A stretch of 44,445 nucleotides of DNA, from the NCBI GenBank assembly GCA_030065855.1, contig JASJCT010000067.1, positions 1 to 44,445 on the forward strand. The letters are read 5' to 3'. Each line of letters starts with the position of its first letter. Position 1 is the stretch's first letter. The translations under genes were made by a program, and so were the position numbers. Below the pieces are notes generated by a model. It searched no databases, had not been told where the DNA came from, and saw only the letters and a program-made list of their open reading frames with translations. Shown one piece after another: positions 7,972 to 16,919 of this stretch. The DNA is from Myxococcota bacterium (GTDB lineage: Bacteria; Myxococcota_A; Polyangia; JAAYKL01).

Positions 7972-9456
7972 ATGCGCGAGACGCCCGGATCCAAAACGTT
8001 GGGGTTTAATGAACCGCTCATTTTCGACCGCTCGACCGCAGGTCGCTTGGGCACGACACTACCGGATCTGGACCTCCCAGAAGCAGACCCGGCATCTGTG
8101 CTGCCCCACGGGCTTGCTCGCGCTGAGCGGATCGGCCTGCCAGAAGTGAGCGAGCCAGAAGTCGTGCGCCATTTTGTTCGGCTGTCATCGTGGAACTACA
8201 GCGTGGATCATGGGTTTTATCCCCTTGGATCCTGCACGATGAAATACAATCCAAAGCTTAACGAATGGGCTGCCCGCCTGCCTGGATTTGCCCACCTGCA
8301 CCCCTACACCCCGGACGCGCTCGCACAAGGGGCTATCCAACTGATGGTCGCATTGGAGGAGATGCTCGCAGAGATTTCCGGCATGGCGGCGATCTCGCTG
8401 CAACCAGCAGCCGGTGCCCACGGGGAGCTCACCGCGATGATGATGATTCGCGAATGCCTGGCAAAGAGGGGAGATCCGAGAAAAAAAGTGCTGATCCCAG
8501 ACACAGCCCACGGCACCAACCCGGCCACCTGCACGCTCAACGGCTATGAAGTGGCGTCCGTGCCCTCGACCGATGAGGGGTTTCTCGATCCCCAGGCGAT
8601 TGCGAAGATGATGGACGAAGATGTGGCCGCGGTGATGCTCACCAATCCCAACACCCTGGGACTGTTTGAGCGATACGTTAAAGATGTGGCAGATGTGGTG
8701 CACGCCAAGGGCGGGTTCGTGTTTGGAGATGGTGCCAACCTGAACGCGATCATGGGACGGGCACGTCCTGGCGATTTCGGCATCGACGCGATGCAGTTCA
8801 ATCTCCACAAAACCTTTTCCACACCCCACGGTGGGGGAGGCCCTGGGTCTGGCCCGGTCGGGGTGTGCAAAGACCTGGCACCCTACTTGCCGCTACCCAG
8901 GCCCTTACGGTTGGGCGACGGCAGCTTTGCCCTGAGCGAAGATGCACCAGACAGCATTGGCCGCGTGCGATCTTTTGCCGGCAATTTCGGCGTTATGGTG
9001 CGCGCATATACCTATCTTCGGGAAATCGGGGCACCTGGGGTGAAGCGGGTTTCAGAGATGGCCGTGCTCAATGCCAATTACTTGCTTTCCCTCATCAAGG
9101 ACACCTATCGCGTTCCCTTTGGCAATGGGCGCTGCATGCACGAGTGCGTCGCGTCTGATCGGGATCTCCAAAAGGAAACCGGTGTCTCCACGCTTGACGT
9201 GGCCAAGGGGCTGATCGACCGGGGATTTCATCCGCCCACGGTCTACTTTCCCCTGGTGGTTCGGGGGGCACTCATGATGGAGCCGACTGAGACAGAAAGC
9301 CGGGAATCAGTTGAGGAGTTCGCCGCTGCACTGCTGGATATTGCAGCGCGTGCAGCAGAAGACCCAGATGCATTTCACCGCGCCCCAGAGCGCACCCGCC
9401 TGGGACGCCTGGACGAGACAGCCGCGGCCCGCAAACCCGTCTTAAAAGCAGAATAG
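7972..9456 (+). CDS. gcvPB: Glycine dehydrogenase (decarboxylating) subunit 2
   Basis: 494 residues, the length usual for the PLP-binding beta subunit of two-subunit glycine decarboxylase (P-protein) of the glycine cleavage system. Diagnostic pieces are YPLGSCTMKYNPK, the LQPAAGAHGE block, DTAHGTNPATC, MLTNPNTLGLFE, and the PLP lysine K280 in FNLHKTFSTPHGGGGPGSGP. The C-terminal part (ERTRLGRLDETAAARKP) is also typical. P-protein decarboxylates glycine and passes aminomethyl to lipoyl-GcvH. The family normally sits in gcvT-gcvH-gcvPA-gcvPB operons. Here none of the partners is adjacent: ftsY is upstream on the other strand and a histidine kinase follows. The partners must be elsewhere if the system is functional. 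Confidence 0.95.
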   Translation: MRETPGSKTLGFNEPLIFDRSTAGRLGTTLPDLDLPEADPASVLPHGLARAERIGLPEVSEPEVVRHFVRLSSWNYSVDHGFYPLGSCTMKYNPKLNEWAARLPGFAHLHPYTPDALAQGAIQLMVALEEMLAEISGMAAISLQPAAGAHGELTAMMMIRECLAKRGDPRKKVLIPDTAHGTNPATCTLNGYEVASVPSTDEGFLDPQAIAKMMDEDVAAVMLTNPNTLGLFERYVKDVADVVHAKGGFVFGDGANLNAIMGRARPGDFGIDAMQFNLHKTFSTPHGGGGPGSGPVGVCKDLAPYLPLPRPLRLGDGSFALSEDAPDSIGRVRSFAGNFGVMVRAYTYLREIGAPGVKRVSEMAVLNANYLLSLIKDTYRVPFGNGRCMHECVASDRDLQKETGVSTLDVAKGLIDRGFHPPTVYFPLVVRGALMMEPTETESRESVEEFAAALLDIAARAAEDPDAFHRAPERTRLGRLDETAAARKPVLKAE

Positions 9457-9585
9457 ATAAGCCAAGGCCCACCCCAAAAACTCACTTTTCAGGTAACCAT
9501 CATCGCAGGTGCTTTCTGCTGACTTGGCCAACGCTTTGGCTGGGCTTGCACAAACGCACCACTCGGCCCCATACTCATTACTACA

Positions 9586-10536
9586 ATGGAAGGTCGCGTC
9601 ACCACCAAAATAAGAAAACTTCGGCGAGATCTAGGGCTGACGAGCGCCATCGTCGCCCTCTCCGTGGGGGTCATTCTACCGGTGATTCTTTCCACCTCTT
9701 TGGGGATTGTTACCCTTGCAATAGGAGAGAGTTCTGATGCAATCGTATTAGGTGTGTTAATCATATCATTTGCTGCAGCTGCTACAGGTGGTGCAGTTGT
9801 TGTAACCGTGTTACTGGGTCGACGGGCCCGGATTGCCAGATTACAATCCGATCTGCTCGCCAACGTGACCCATGAGCTGCGAACCCCACTCGCGGCAATT
9901 CGAATGTATAGTCAAACCCTGCTCTTGGGACGGGTGGCTGATGACCCGCCCCGTGTGGACGAATGCGTAAAGACAATTCTGCGCGAAACCGAATGGCTAG
10001 AGGCGATGGTAGATCGGGTGTTGACCTGGCGCGGGGCAGCAAAGGATCGTCGCACCCTCAGCTTTACGCGCGCACCGTTAACCGGGGCAGTTGAAGAGGC
10101 CGTGGCTCGGTTTTCAAGGATGGTCGCACCTGGAGAAGTCGATATGAATGTAAATCTCAAGTCGTCCTCCCCTGTGGATTACGACAGACAGGGCATTGCC
10201 ACGGCTATTTTGAACCTCCTCGTAAATGCCTACAAATACACCAGAAGCGAAAAGCGCATCTCGGTCAGCGCAGTGGATGTGGACCACTGGGTTGAAGTGT
10301 CTGTGGAAGACAACGGCATTGGCATTCCGCCAAAGGAAGTGGGTCGCATTTTCGATCCCTTCTATCGCGTAGACTCGCGTCTGCGGGGTAAATCCACCGG
10401 CGCAGGGCTCGGACTGGCCATTGTGCGGCACCAGATACAGGCGCACCAGGGAGAGGTGTATGTCCAAAGCGATGAGGACCGCGGCAGCTGTTTCTCGATT
10501 CGCCTGCCCATGGCCTCAGATCTTGGAAGCGACTGA
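9586..10536 (+). CDS. Sensor histidine kinase with two transmembrane segments
   Basis: 316 residues. Two hydrophobic helices (about 22-45 and 52-76) are separated by only a few residues (GESSD), so there is no sizeable periplasmic sensor domain. The HisKA box has H96 in LANVTHELRTPLAAIRMY. The HATPase domain carries an N box (NLLVNAYKYTRSE), G1 (VEDNGIGIP), F box (IFDPFYRVDS) and G2 (GAGLGLAIV). It autophosphorylates and donates phosphate to the regulator encoded 1 bp downstream (stop TGA 10534-10536, next ATG 10538). With almost no extracellular loop it probably senses a membrane or cytoplasmic cue. Its HisKA region resembles the second kinase of the window (shared tail T-L-L-L-G-R-V). Confidence 0.93.
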   Translation: MEGRVTTKIRKLRRDLGLTSAIVALSVGVILPVILSTSLGIVTLAIGESSDAIVLGVLIISFAAAATGGAVVVTVLLGRRARIARLQSDLLANVTHELRTPLAAIRMYSQTLLLGRVADDPPRVDECVKTILRETEWLEAMVDRVLTWRGAAKDRRTLSFTRAPLTGAVEEAVARFSRMVAPGEVDMNVNLKSSSPVDYDRQGIATAILNLLVNAYKYTRSEKRISVSAVDVDHWVEVSVEDNGIGIPPKEVGRIFDPFYRVDSRLRGKSTGAGLGLAIVRHQIQAHQGEVYVQSDEDRGSCFSIRLPMASDLGSD

Positions 10537-10537
10537 C

Positions 10538-11239
10538 ATGACCCGTTCAGCAAAAGATAAAGAAACCATCCTCGTCGTAGAGGACGACAAGGCCCTTCGG
10601 GATGGCCTGGCAATGAACTTGGAGCTCCAGGGATTTAACGTCATTACGGCCGCGGATGGAGACGACGGCATGAAGCAGGCATTTAACGATGACGTCGACC
10701 TCATCCTCCTCGACATCATGCTGCCCGGCTGGAGCGGTCTCGACATACTATCCGAGCTCAGAGACAAAAACTGCGATGTCCCGGTCCTCATCCTATCTGC
10801 CAGGGATCGCACCAAGGAGAAAATAGAGGGATTGGAAATCGGTGCCGATGACTACGTCACCAAACCCTTTGAGCTTCCCGAACTCCTGGCCAGGGTCGAA
10901 GCAATGCTGCGCCGGCGTCGCGCGAACTTAAAGGCGGAAAAGACCTTGTCGTTTGGCGACGTGGTCATTGAGCCGGGTATGCGACGGGTTGTGGTGCGCG
11001 GTCGCCAAACAGAACTCTCGGCCCGGGAGTTCGATCTGTTACTGCTCCTGGCCCGGTCACCCGGACGGCCCTTTACGCGGGAAACCATATTGGACCGGGT
11101 ATGGGGCTGGGACTTTGAGGGAACCGCCAGGACCGTGGACAATTTCATCATGGCGCTGCGCCAGAAGATAGAGGTCAACCCATCCCATCCCAAATACCTC
11201 AAAACAGTGCGACGGGTGGGCTATAAACTCGACTGCTAA
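10538..11239 (+). CDS. OmpR-family response regulator
   Basis: 233 residues. The receiver has an EDD acidic pocket at 15-17, phosphoacceptor D59 (LILLDIMLPG), and the switch region ADDYVTKPF. A C-terminal winged helix of OmpR/PhoB type follows (LSAREFDLLLLLARSPGRPFTRETIL, VDNFIMALRQKIE, VRRVGYKLDC). The frame extends upstream over the kinase, but the ATG at 10538 begins the receiver proper and immediately follows the kinase stop, indicating translational coupling. It should bind direct-repeat DNA sites when phosphorylated; targets are unknown. Confidence 0.94.
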   Translation: MTRSAKDKETILVVEDDKALRDGLAMNLELQGFNVITAADGDDGMKQAFNDDVDLILLDIMLPGWSGLDILSELRDKNCDVPVLILSARDRTKEKIEGLEIGADDYVTKPFELPELLARVEAMLRRRRANLKAEKTLSFGDVVIEPGMRRVVVRGRQTELSAREFDLLLLLARSPGRPFTRETILDRVWGWDFEGTARTVDNFIMALRQKIEVNPSHPKYLKTVRRVGYKLDC

Positions 11240-11355
11240 ATTTTATTGATAAATTCGATGGCTAATTGACCGTGACTTCTCGTCGCCCTTTTCGTAAGTA
11301 ACAGGTAATGAAAGCGCACACTGGCAATTCAGTTGCAGGTGTTGGGAGGTGAGCG

Positions 11356-12531
11356 ATGAAGATACATGAATACCAAGCAAAGGCGCTGTTTCGACAGTAT
11401 GGCATTCCCGTGCCCAAGGGCGATGTCGCGTTTGATGTGGATGGGGCTGGGGAGATTGCCCGCACCATCATTGGGGAAACAGGCAGCGACACCGTGGTGG
11501 TGAAAGCCCAAATCCACGCTGGTGGCCGGGGCAAAGGTGGGGGCGTTAAAGTCGTGACAGGCATTGACGCGGCCCGGGATGCTGCTTCAGCAATCCTCGG
11601 GATGCATTTGGTGACCCACCAGACCCTGCCCCAGGGAAAAGAAGTCGGACGCGTCCTCGTCGAACAAGGCATGGCCATTGAGCAGGAGCTCTACGCGGGC
11701 CTTGTGGTGGATCGGGAACAACGGCGCATCTGCTTAATGGCGTCCACCGAGGGGGGCGTGGAGATCGAGGAGGTTGCTGCAACAACCCCGGAAAAGATAC
11801 GCAAGACCTGGTTCAATCCAGCGACCGGGCTGATGCCCTTCCAGGCCCGGGAAATCGCTTTTGGGTTGGGCCTCACAGGCAAGCAGGTGAGGGGTGCTGT
11901 GCACATACTCCGGGCGCTCGCCCGACTGTTCGTCGAAGAAGACGCCTCACTGGTCGAGATCAACCCGCTGGTGGTGACATCGACCCAGGATGTTATCGCC
12001 CTGGATGCCAAGCTGACCTTTGACGACAATGCCGGGTATCGCCACAAGGCCCGCGAAACCCTGCGCGACGAGACAGAGGAGCACCCGGTCGAGGCCGAGG
12101 CAGCAGCCCTTGGATTTTCCTATGTGGGCATGGACGGCAATATCGGCTGCTGTGTCAACGGGGCTGGCCTGGCCATGGCCACGATGGATATCATCAAACA
12201 CGAGGGAGGGGAGCCGGCCAACTTCCTCGACGTCGGGGGCGGTGCAGATGCGAAGACAGTGAAAAAGGCGTTCAAAATCATCCTCTCTGACGAGCGCGTC
12301 CAGGCAATCTTTGTAAATATCTTCGGCGGCATCCTAAAGTGCGACGTGCTTGCCGAGGGGGTTGTCGGCGCCACGACAGAGATGGGTATTAAAGTGCCCC
12401 TGGTGGTGCGCCTTGAGGGAACAAACGTGGACATCGGCCGAAAGATTCTGGCCGACTCAGGCCTAAAGATCAACGCGGTCAAAGATATGGCCGAGGGCGC
12501 GCGCATGGCCGTTGCCCTGGCCCGGTCCTAA
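11356..12531 (+). CDS. sucC: Succinyl-CoA synthetase beta subunit
   Basis: 391 residues, the usual family length. It begins MKIHEYQAKALFRQYGIPVPKG, has the ATP-grasp elements (VVVKAQIHAGGRGKGGGVK, LVEINPLV), and ends with the CoA-ligase domain motifs (FLDVGGGAD, VNIFGGILKCDV, VRLEGTNVD). With SucD it interconverts succinyl-CoA, ADP/GDP and phosphate with succinate, CoA and ATP/GTP in the TCA cycle. A GGGAGGTGAG site precedes the ATG. sucD follows after 12 bp with its own AAGGAGG, so the two form an operon. Confidence 0.97.
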   Translation: MKIHEYQAKALFRQYGIPVPKGDVAFDVDGAGEIARTIIGETGSDTVVVKAQIHAGGRGKGGGVKVVTGIDAARDAASAILGMHLVTHQTLPQGKEVGRVLVEQGMAIEQELYAGLVVDREQRRICLMASTEGGVEIEEVAATTPEKIRKTWFNPATGLMPFQAREIAFGLGLTGKQVRGAVHILRALARLFVEEDASLVEINPLVVTSTQDVIALDAKLTFDDNAGYRHKARETLRDETEEHPVEAEAAALGFSYVGMDGNIGCCVNGAGLAMATMDIIKHEGGEPANFLDVGGGADAKTVKKAFKIILSDERVQAIFVNIFGGILKCDVLAEGVVGATTEMGIKVPLVVRLEGTNVDIGRKILADSGLKINAVKDMAEGARMAVALARS

Positions 12532-12543
12532 GGAGGTCGGCAG

Positions 12544-13416
12544 ATGACAATTCTCATTAACAAAGATACCAAAGTGCTCATCCAAGGTATCACCGGTGGT
12601 GCCGGTGCCTTTCATACCCGCCAGATGATGGCCTACGGCACCAATGTGGTTGCCGGTGTGACGCCTGGCAAGGGGGGGCAGCGGTTCGACGACCAGGTGC
12701 CGATTTTCGATACCGCAGCAGAGGCGCAGGAGAAAACCGGCGCCAATGCCGCGACCATATTTGTGCCCGCGCCATTTGCGGCGGACGCGATCATGGAAGC
12801 CGCGGCCGCAGGTATCGCCTTGGTGGTCTGCATCACTGAAGGCATCCCCACCATCGACATGATCAGGGCGCGGTCATTCATCGCCCATTACAACACCAAC
12901 CTCATCGGCCCCAACTGCCCGGGTATCATCGCCCCGCCCCTTGAGATGAAGCTGGGCATCACGCCCCATCGGGTCTGCAAAGCAGGGCGGATTGGGGTCA
13001 TCTCCAGATCGGGCACCCTGACCTATGAGGCCATTGCCCAGCTGGGCGCCCTTGGTCTCGGCCAGTCCACCTGCGTTGGGATCGGCGGGGATCCAGTGGG
13101 CGGCCTGGATTTTGTCGCACTCCTCGAAATGTACGAGCGGGATCCAGACACCGACGGCGTGGTCTTGATCGGTGAGATCGGCGGATCAGCAGAAGAACAG
13201 GCAGCGGCCTTTATCAAAGACAACATCAAAAAACCCGTTGCCGCGTTCATTGCCGGACGCACGGCGCCGCCAGGCAAACGCATGGGACACGCCGGTGCGA
13301 TCATCGCCGGTGGCAAGGGAACAGCGCGAGAAAAAGTGGCCGCGTTAGAAGCAGCTGGTGTCCGCGTCAGCCCCACGCCCGCAGAGATCGGATCCACCCT
13401 CGCCGCGTTGCTATAG
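12544..13416 (+). CDS. sucD: Succinyl-CoA synthetase alpha subunit
   Basis: 290 residues. It shows the CoA-binding Rossmann domain (VLIQGITGGAGAFHTRQM, VAGVTPGKGGQ), the IGPNCPGII signature, and the phosphohistidine loop with H249 in GKRMGHAGAII. The alpha subunit carries the phosphohistidine intermediate and binds CoA. It sits directly behind sucC. It ends 16 bp before the stop of a convergent XRE regulator gene; no clear hairpin terminator lies in that gap. Confidence 0.97.
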   Translation: MTILINKDTKVLIQGITGGAGAFHTRQMMAYGTNVVAGVTPGKGGQRFDDQVPIFDTAAEAQEKTGANAATIFVPAPFAADAIMEAAAAGIALVVCITEGIPTIDMIRARSFIAHYNTNLIGPNCPGIIAPPLEMKLGITPHRVCKAGRIGVISRSGTLTYEAIAQLGALGLGQSTCVGIGGDPVGGLDFVALLEMYERDPDTDGVVLIGEIGGSAEEQAAAFIKDNIKKPVAAFIAGRTAPPGKRMGHAGAIIAGGKGTAREKVAALEAAGVRVSPTPAEIGSTLAALL

Positions 13417-13432
13417 CCCTCATAAAGAGCTG

Positions 13433-13858
13433 TTATTTTTTGGTTTGATAGGGTGCCTTTTCCTCGGCAGCCTTGCTCGGGGCAGATGCAGCTCTTATGG
13501 CAATGGCCTTCATGACAACTTTCACGATGGTCTCGATTGTCTGATGGACGTGCGCGGGCTGCGCCTCCAGCAGCGAAATGATGCGCATCAGTGTGGCCGG
13601 ATACTGGGTCTTTGGCAGCTCACCTGTCGAGACCAGCTCGGAGATTGACGTGTCCAGTGCCTGGGCAATCCGATCCAACGTGTCGAGGGTGGGCTTCCGG
13701 CTGCCATTCTCGATGCGGCTCACAGCATCCACGGAAATACCGGCCCGATCGCAGAGATTCTCCTGAGTCAGCCCGCGCTGGAGGCGGAGCCTGCGAATTC
13801 GCTGTCGAACGACCTCGACGATGTGGCTATTGGCGGTCTTTTGATGGCCCTTCATCAT
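13433..13858 (-). CDS. XRE-family helix-turn-helix regulator
   Basis: About 141 residues from the tandem Met codons at 13858/13855. Residues about 14-70 are a Cro/CI-type HTH (RLRLQRGLTQENLCDRAGISVDAVSRIENGSRKPTLDTLDRIAQAL). The rest is a helical tail of unknown role ending in a Lys/Ala-rich segment. The frame extends upstream to a GTG at 13960, but that 34-residue extension (Cys-rich, unlike an HTH N-terminus) would overlap the divergent promoter region, so I prefer the shorter start. Neither start has a strong ribosome site. It is divergent from the REC gene at 13989 and may regulate it. Confidence 0.82.
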   Translation of the reverse strand: MMKGHQKTANSHIVEVVRQRIRRLRLQRGLTQENLCDRAGISVDAVSRIENGSRKPTLDTLDRIAQALDTSISELVSTGELPKTQYPATLMRIISLLEAQPAHVHQTIETIVKVVMKAIAIRAASAPSKAAEEKAPYQTKK

Positions 13859-13988
13859 CGAATCAGTTGTCTGACACAAATGCGCAAAGTAAACAGTGAC
13901 AGGGGCACATATATTTGATATGGTTCCTAGAACAAATCTGGTCTTCGTGGCATGCGCCACGGGATGCTATCCAAAACGGGGAGGAAAC

Positions 13989-14396
13989 ATGACACCTCAA
14001 CGCACGAAGCAGCTGCTTTCGGTGTTGGCTGTGGACGACGACCCAGCTTGCCTGAAGCTGCTCTGTCGCCATCTGGGCGATGACTTCAATGTCGAGACAG
14101 CCGATTCAGCAGAAAACGCCTTAAAAATACTAGAAGAGAGCACATTTCACGTGCTTATATCGGATTACGATTTACCTGGCAAGAATGGCGCCTGGCTTTT
14201 CACCAACGCCCGGAAACGCGCTCCCAGTATGAAGCGGATACTCATCTCGGGGCAGCACCCTGACGACGTGGAGCGCTTTTTGCGCACCAATCTGATAGAT
14301 GCCTTTCTGGCCAAGCCCATCTCCCCCAAGCAGATCCGGAAGTTCTTGGCCGCATCTGTGGGCGTCAGCCGCCCTTCTGCTCCGGAATGCGAATGA
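13989..14396 (+). CDS. Single-domain receiver (REC) protein
   Basis: 135 residues. A stand-alone receiver with the acidic pocket VDDD (16-18), phosphoacceptor D59 (LISDYDLPGKNG), the conserved Thr/Ser position as Ser in ILISGQ, and Lys in LAKPIS. It has no output domain, like CheY or Spo0F proteins that act by binding partners. The ATG at 13989 has an excellent GGGGAGGAAAC site; the longer upstream frame overlaps the divergent regulator and is rejected. It lies upstream of the AAA ATPase gene on the same strand. Confidence 0.9.
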   Translation: MTPQRTKQLLSVLAVDDDPACLKLLCRHLGDDFNVETADSAENALKILEESTFHVLISDYDLPGKNGAWLFTNARKRAPSMKRILISGQHPDDVERFLRTNLIDAFLAKPISPKQIRKFLAASVGVSRPSAPECE

Positions 14397-14414
14397 TTTC
14401 CTTACGATAAGGAC

Positions 14415-14446
14415 TTGACAAATATTCCCATAATAACGAATATTCT
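14415..14446 (+). promoter_or_regulatory. Promoter-like sequence with a 7-bp inverted repeat before the AAA ATPase gene
   Basis: TTGACA (14415-14420) is followed by the inverted repeat AATATTC (14421-14427) and GAATATT (14438-14444), arms separated by 10 bp, with TATTCT at 14441-14446. The -35/-10 spacing of 20 bp is long for sigma-70, so the repeat may be an operator whose ligand alters promoter geometry. The gene starts at 14470 behind GGAGGAAAG. Confidence 0.4.
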
Positions 14447-14469
14447 AATGGTGCTCACATGGAGGAAAG

Positions 14470-15723
14470 ATGCCTTTAAATATTTGGAATTCCATGGGAA
14501 TTCGAATGAGTCCCTTTTTTCAGGAGGCACTCGATATTTCCGAGACCAGTTCAAATCCCATTAAGCTCTTTGTTGGACGCCAGCAAGAAAACAGAGACGT
14601 TTTGAAACGGATTCTCGGCAGTAATTCAAATAGAATTATCATCGCTGGCCAACCTGGCACTGGTAAAACAAGCTTCATTCAATACGTGAAACACCAACTG
14701 GCCAATCAGCACGGCTTTGCCGTTTGTTCCAGCCACTGCCGTGTCCCCCATAATTTCTCAGCCACCGAATTAGGGGTAGAGATTTTGCGTTCAGTGGTTT
14801 TGAGCCTGAAAAACGCTTTGCCTTCGGGCAAATTGGAGAAACTTAAAGGATTCAAAGAAGCCCGCTCACTCGTAGAAGAAACGGATCTGCGCACATGGCA
14901 GCTCAGTCTCAGCGCATATGGATTTGGAGCTGGTCTTGGATCAGAAAAGAAAAATCAACCACCTCATTTTGTTCCAGGCCAGTTTTACGACGCGCTGGCT
15001 CAAATGACCACTGCAGCCTCAACTGAAGGGGTAACCGGGATTGTCGTTCATCTCAACAACCTGGAGAACCTTGAACAAGACGCAAAAGAGGCGGCATTTC
15101 TCCTTCGAGATGTTCGCGATTCGTTTTTGGTCTCCGGGCTTCATTTTCTATTGGGAGCAACTTCGGAATTCTATACTTCCGTGGTTTCCGCGCATGCGCA
15201 GGTTAGAAGTATCTTTCCAGAGCCAATTTCAATTAAGCCGATGCGCTTTCCTGAAGTGAAGCTGCTTCTTGAGCGTCGATATGAATATCTTCAAATTGAG
15301 GGCATGGACTTTGTTCCTCCTGTGACCTGGGATCTTGTAGAGGAACTGCACAGGATTTTTCTCGGCGATCTGAGGGGGATGTTAAGTGCTCTTGAGGAAG
15401 CTTGTTTAAGCACCCTGGTTGTCGATCCATTGTCACTGAATCAAGCCCTGCCGTACCTTGCCAAGTACTATATGCAGCAGATGACCCAAACGCTCAGTGA
15501 CGCTGAATTGGTCCATCTCAGCCGACTCGCCAACTTCAGTACGGACGAATTTCGCCAAGCAGATGTTAGAAAGCATCTGAAAATTTCAGTCGGACAGGTG
15601 AGCAAGGTGTTCAATCAGCTAGAGCGCGCTCAAGCGATCATCCGAACCAAAACACAAGGACGCAGCCAATACTACGCACTTAGCGGTCGGGCTCGGTTGG
15701 CGCTCGGTGAAATGCTCTCGTGA
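14470..15723 (+). CDS. AAA-type ATPase with C-terminal winged helix and degenerate Walker B
   Basis: 417 residues. Walker A is at 60-67 (GQPGTGKT, K66). The region expected to be Walker B reads GIVVHLNNLENL, with N196-N197 where D-E or D-D would normally sit; the sensor-1-like strand is LHFLLGATSEF. The overall form (GRQQENRDVLKRIL, P-loop, lid, then winged helix VRKHLKISVGQVSKVFNQLERAQAI) resembles Orc1/Cdc6-like or AAA_16 ATPases with a MarR-like wing. It could be a nucleotide-gated regulator or DNA-loading protein. The Asn pair suggests binding with weak hydrolysis. Ribosome site GGAGGAAAG precedes the ATG; Met codons 9 and 13 are alternative starts. Function unknown. Confidence 0.78.
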   Translation: MPLNIWNSMGIRMSPFFQEALDISETSSNPIKLFVGRQQENRDVLKRILGSNSNRIIIAGQPGTGKTSFIQYVKHQLANQHGFAVCSSHCRVPHNFSATELGVEILRSVVLSLKNALPSGKLEKLKGFKEARSLVEETDLRTWQLSLSAYGFGAGLGSEKKNQPPHFVPGQFYDALAQMTTAASTEGVTGIVVHLNNLENLEQDAKEAAFLLRDVRDSFLVSGLHFLLGATSEFYTSVVSAHAQVRSIFPEPISIKPMRFPEVKLLLERRYEYLQIEGMDFVPPVTWDLVEELHRIFLGDLRGMLSALEEACLSTLVVDPLSLNQALPYLAKYYMQQMTQTLSDAELVHLSRLANFSTDEFRQADVRKHLKISVGQVSKVFNQLERAQAIIRTKTQGRSQYYALSGRARLALGEMLS

Positions 15724-15734
15724 ATCGCAATTAT

Positions 15735-16919
15735 TTACTTCTGCTCCGGAATGCGAATGCGCAGGCAAATGAAAAATCCAATGGCCGCAATGGCCGCAGC
15801 AATGAGGAAAACAGCGCGAAACCCATAGCGCTCCCAAACATATCCAGACAAGATGGGCAGGGACATGGCCACACAGTGATCGATGGTAATGCCCATGGAA
15901 ACGGTGGGCGTGATATCAGCGGGGTCATCGGCGATCTTCTGAAGGTACGTGGTTCGGGCGATGCGCAGTGCAAATAGGATGCTGTCCAAGACATAGGCGC
16001 CATAGAGTGCATAAAGGCTGTAGGGCGAGGGCAGCACATCCCCTGCAAAGGCATAGGTAAGACAAATTAACAGCAGCAGCACTTCGTCAATTGAAAGGAC
16101 CATGCGCTCGCCGATCCAATCGATCACATCCCCGAGCAAGGGTCGCATAAAGATGCCCAGCACCTGTGAGATGAAAATTAAGAGGGCGATGGTTTCCACT
16201 GGGACGTCGTGGATGGTGACCAGCACCCATCCGCCAAACGCGAGAAAAATCTGCTTTCGAACACCGAACAGGGCACTGATGGCGTAAAATATTGCGTATT
16301 TCTTTTTAAATACGATGCGCCTGGACCTGGCATCTGAATTTCCCACTTTTAAACGAAAGTAACAAATGCCCGCAATAACGGCACTGGCCGCGGCAATGGC
16401 GTAGAAGAGATCGTATTGATTCCCTAAGGTAGTGGCCAGGAGAAAGAGACCGCCACCGCCGAGAAGGCCGCCGATGTTGCGCGCCGCGCCGATTTGACCC
16501 AGACGCCGCCCTGCTCCACCTGCGCGAGCCAGCTTGAGTCCGATCGGGCCTTCAACCGCGAAAATGATGTGGTCGCCCAGAGACCAAATGACGATAAAGA
16601 CGACCAACATGAAGGTATCCCGCGCCCAGAATCCCAACCCCAACGCACCGAGCCCGGTGAGCAGCATTGCCGCCGCTGCCATTCGGGTCTCGCGCAGCCA
16701 GAAGAGCAGCACTGCAGATACGAACATCATTAAAAAACCGGGAAATTCCCGGGGCAATTCTATCCACCCCCGGCTCGTCGCATCCAACCCGTGCATATCG
16801 CTTAAATAATTGTTGAACGAGGACTGGAAGATGCCCCCGGCAAGGCCAAAGAACATCGTGGCCATCAAGAGATAAGTGAAATCAGGGCTGATTTTTTTGA
16901 AAAGGGTCTGCCTACTCAT
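15735..16919 (-). CDS. Major facilitator superfamily transporter
   Basis: About 394 residues with roughly twelve hydrophobic segments and Arg/Asp-containing cytoplasmic loops (ARNIGGLLGGGG, RPLLGDVIDWIGERM), typical of MFS carriers. The substrate cannot be told from sequence. The start at 16919 overlaps the preceding gene's stop as ATGAGTAG, indicating translational coupling with the MEMO-AMMECR1 gene; a Met five codons upstream is the alternative. It ends 11 bp from the stop of the convergent AAA ATPase gene. Confidence 0.9.
   Translation of the reverse strand: MSRQTLFKKISPDFTYLLMATMFFGLAGGIFQSSFNNYLSDMHGLDATSRGWIELPREFPGFLMMFVSAVLLFWLRETRMAAAAMLLTGLGALGLGFWARDTFMLVVFIVIWSLGDHIIFAVEGPIGLKLARAGGAGRRLGQIGAARNIGGLLGGGGLFLLATTLGNQYDLFYAIAAASAVIAGICYFRLKVGNSDARSRRIVFKKKYAIFYAISALFGVRKQIFLAFGGWVLVTIHDVPVETIALLIFISQVLGIFMRPLLGDVIDWIGERMVLSIDEVLLLLICLTYAFAGDVLPSPYSLYALYGAYVLDSILFALRIARTTYLQKIADDPADITPTVSMGITIDHCVAMSLPILSGYVWERYGFRAVFLIAAAIAAIGFFICLRIRIPEQK

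Noticed and set aside
13859..13960. Longer XRE protein starting at GTG 13960
   Set aside because: The extension does not look like an HTH N-terminus and would occupy the divergent promoter region of the receiver gene.
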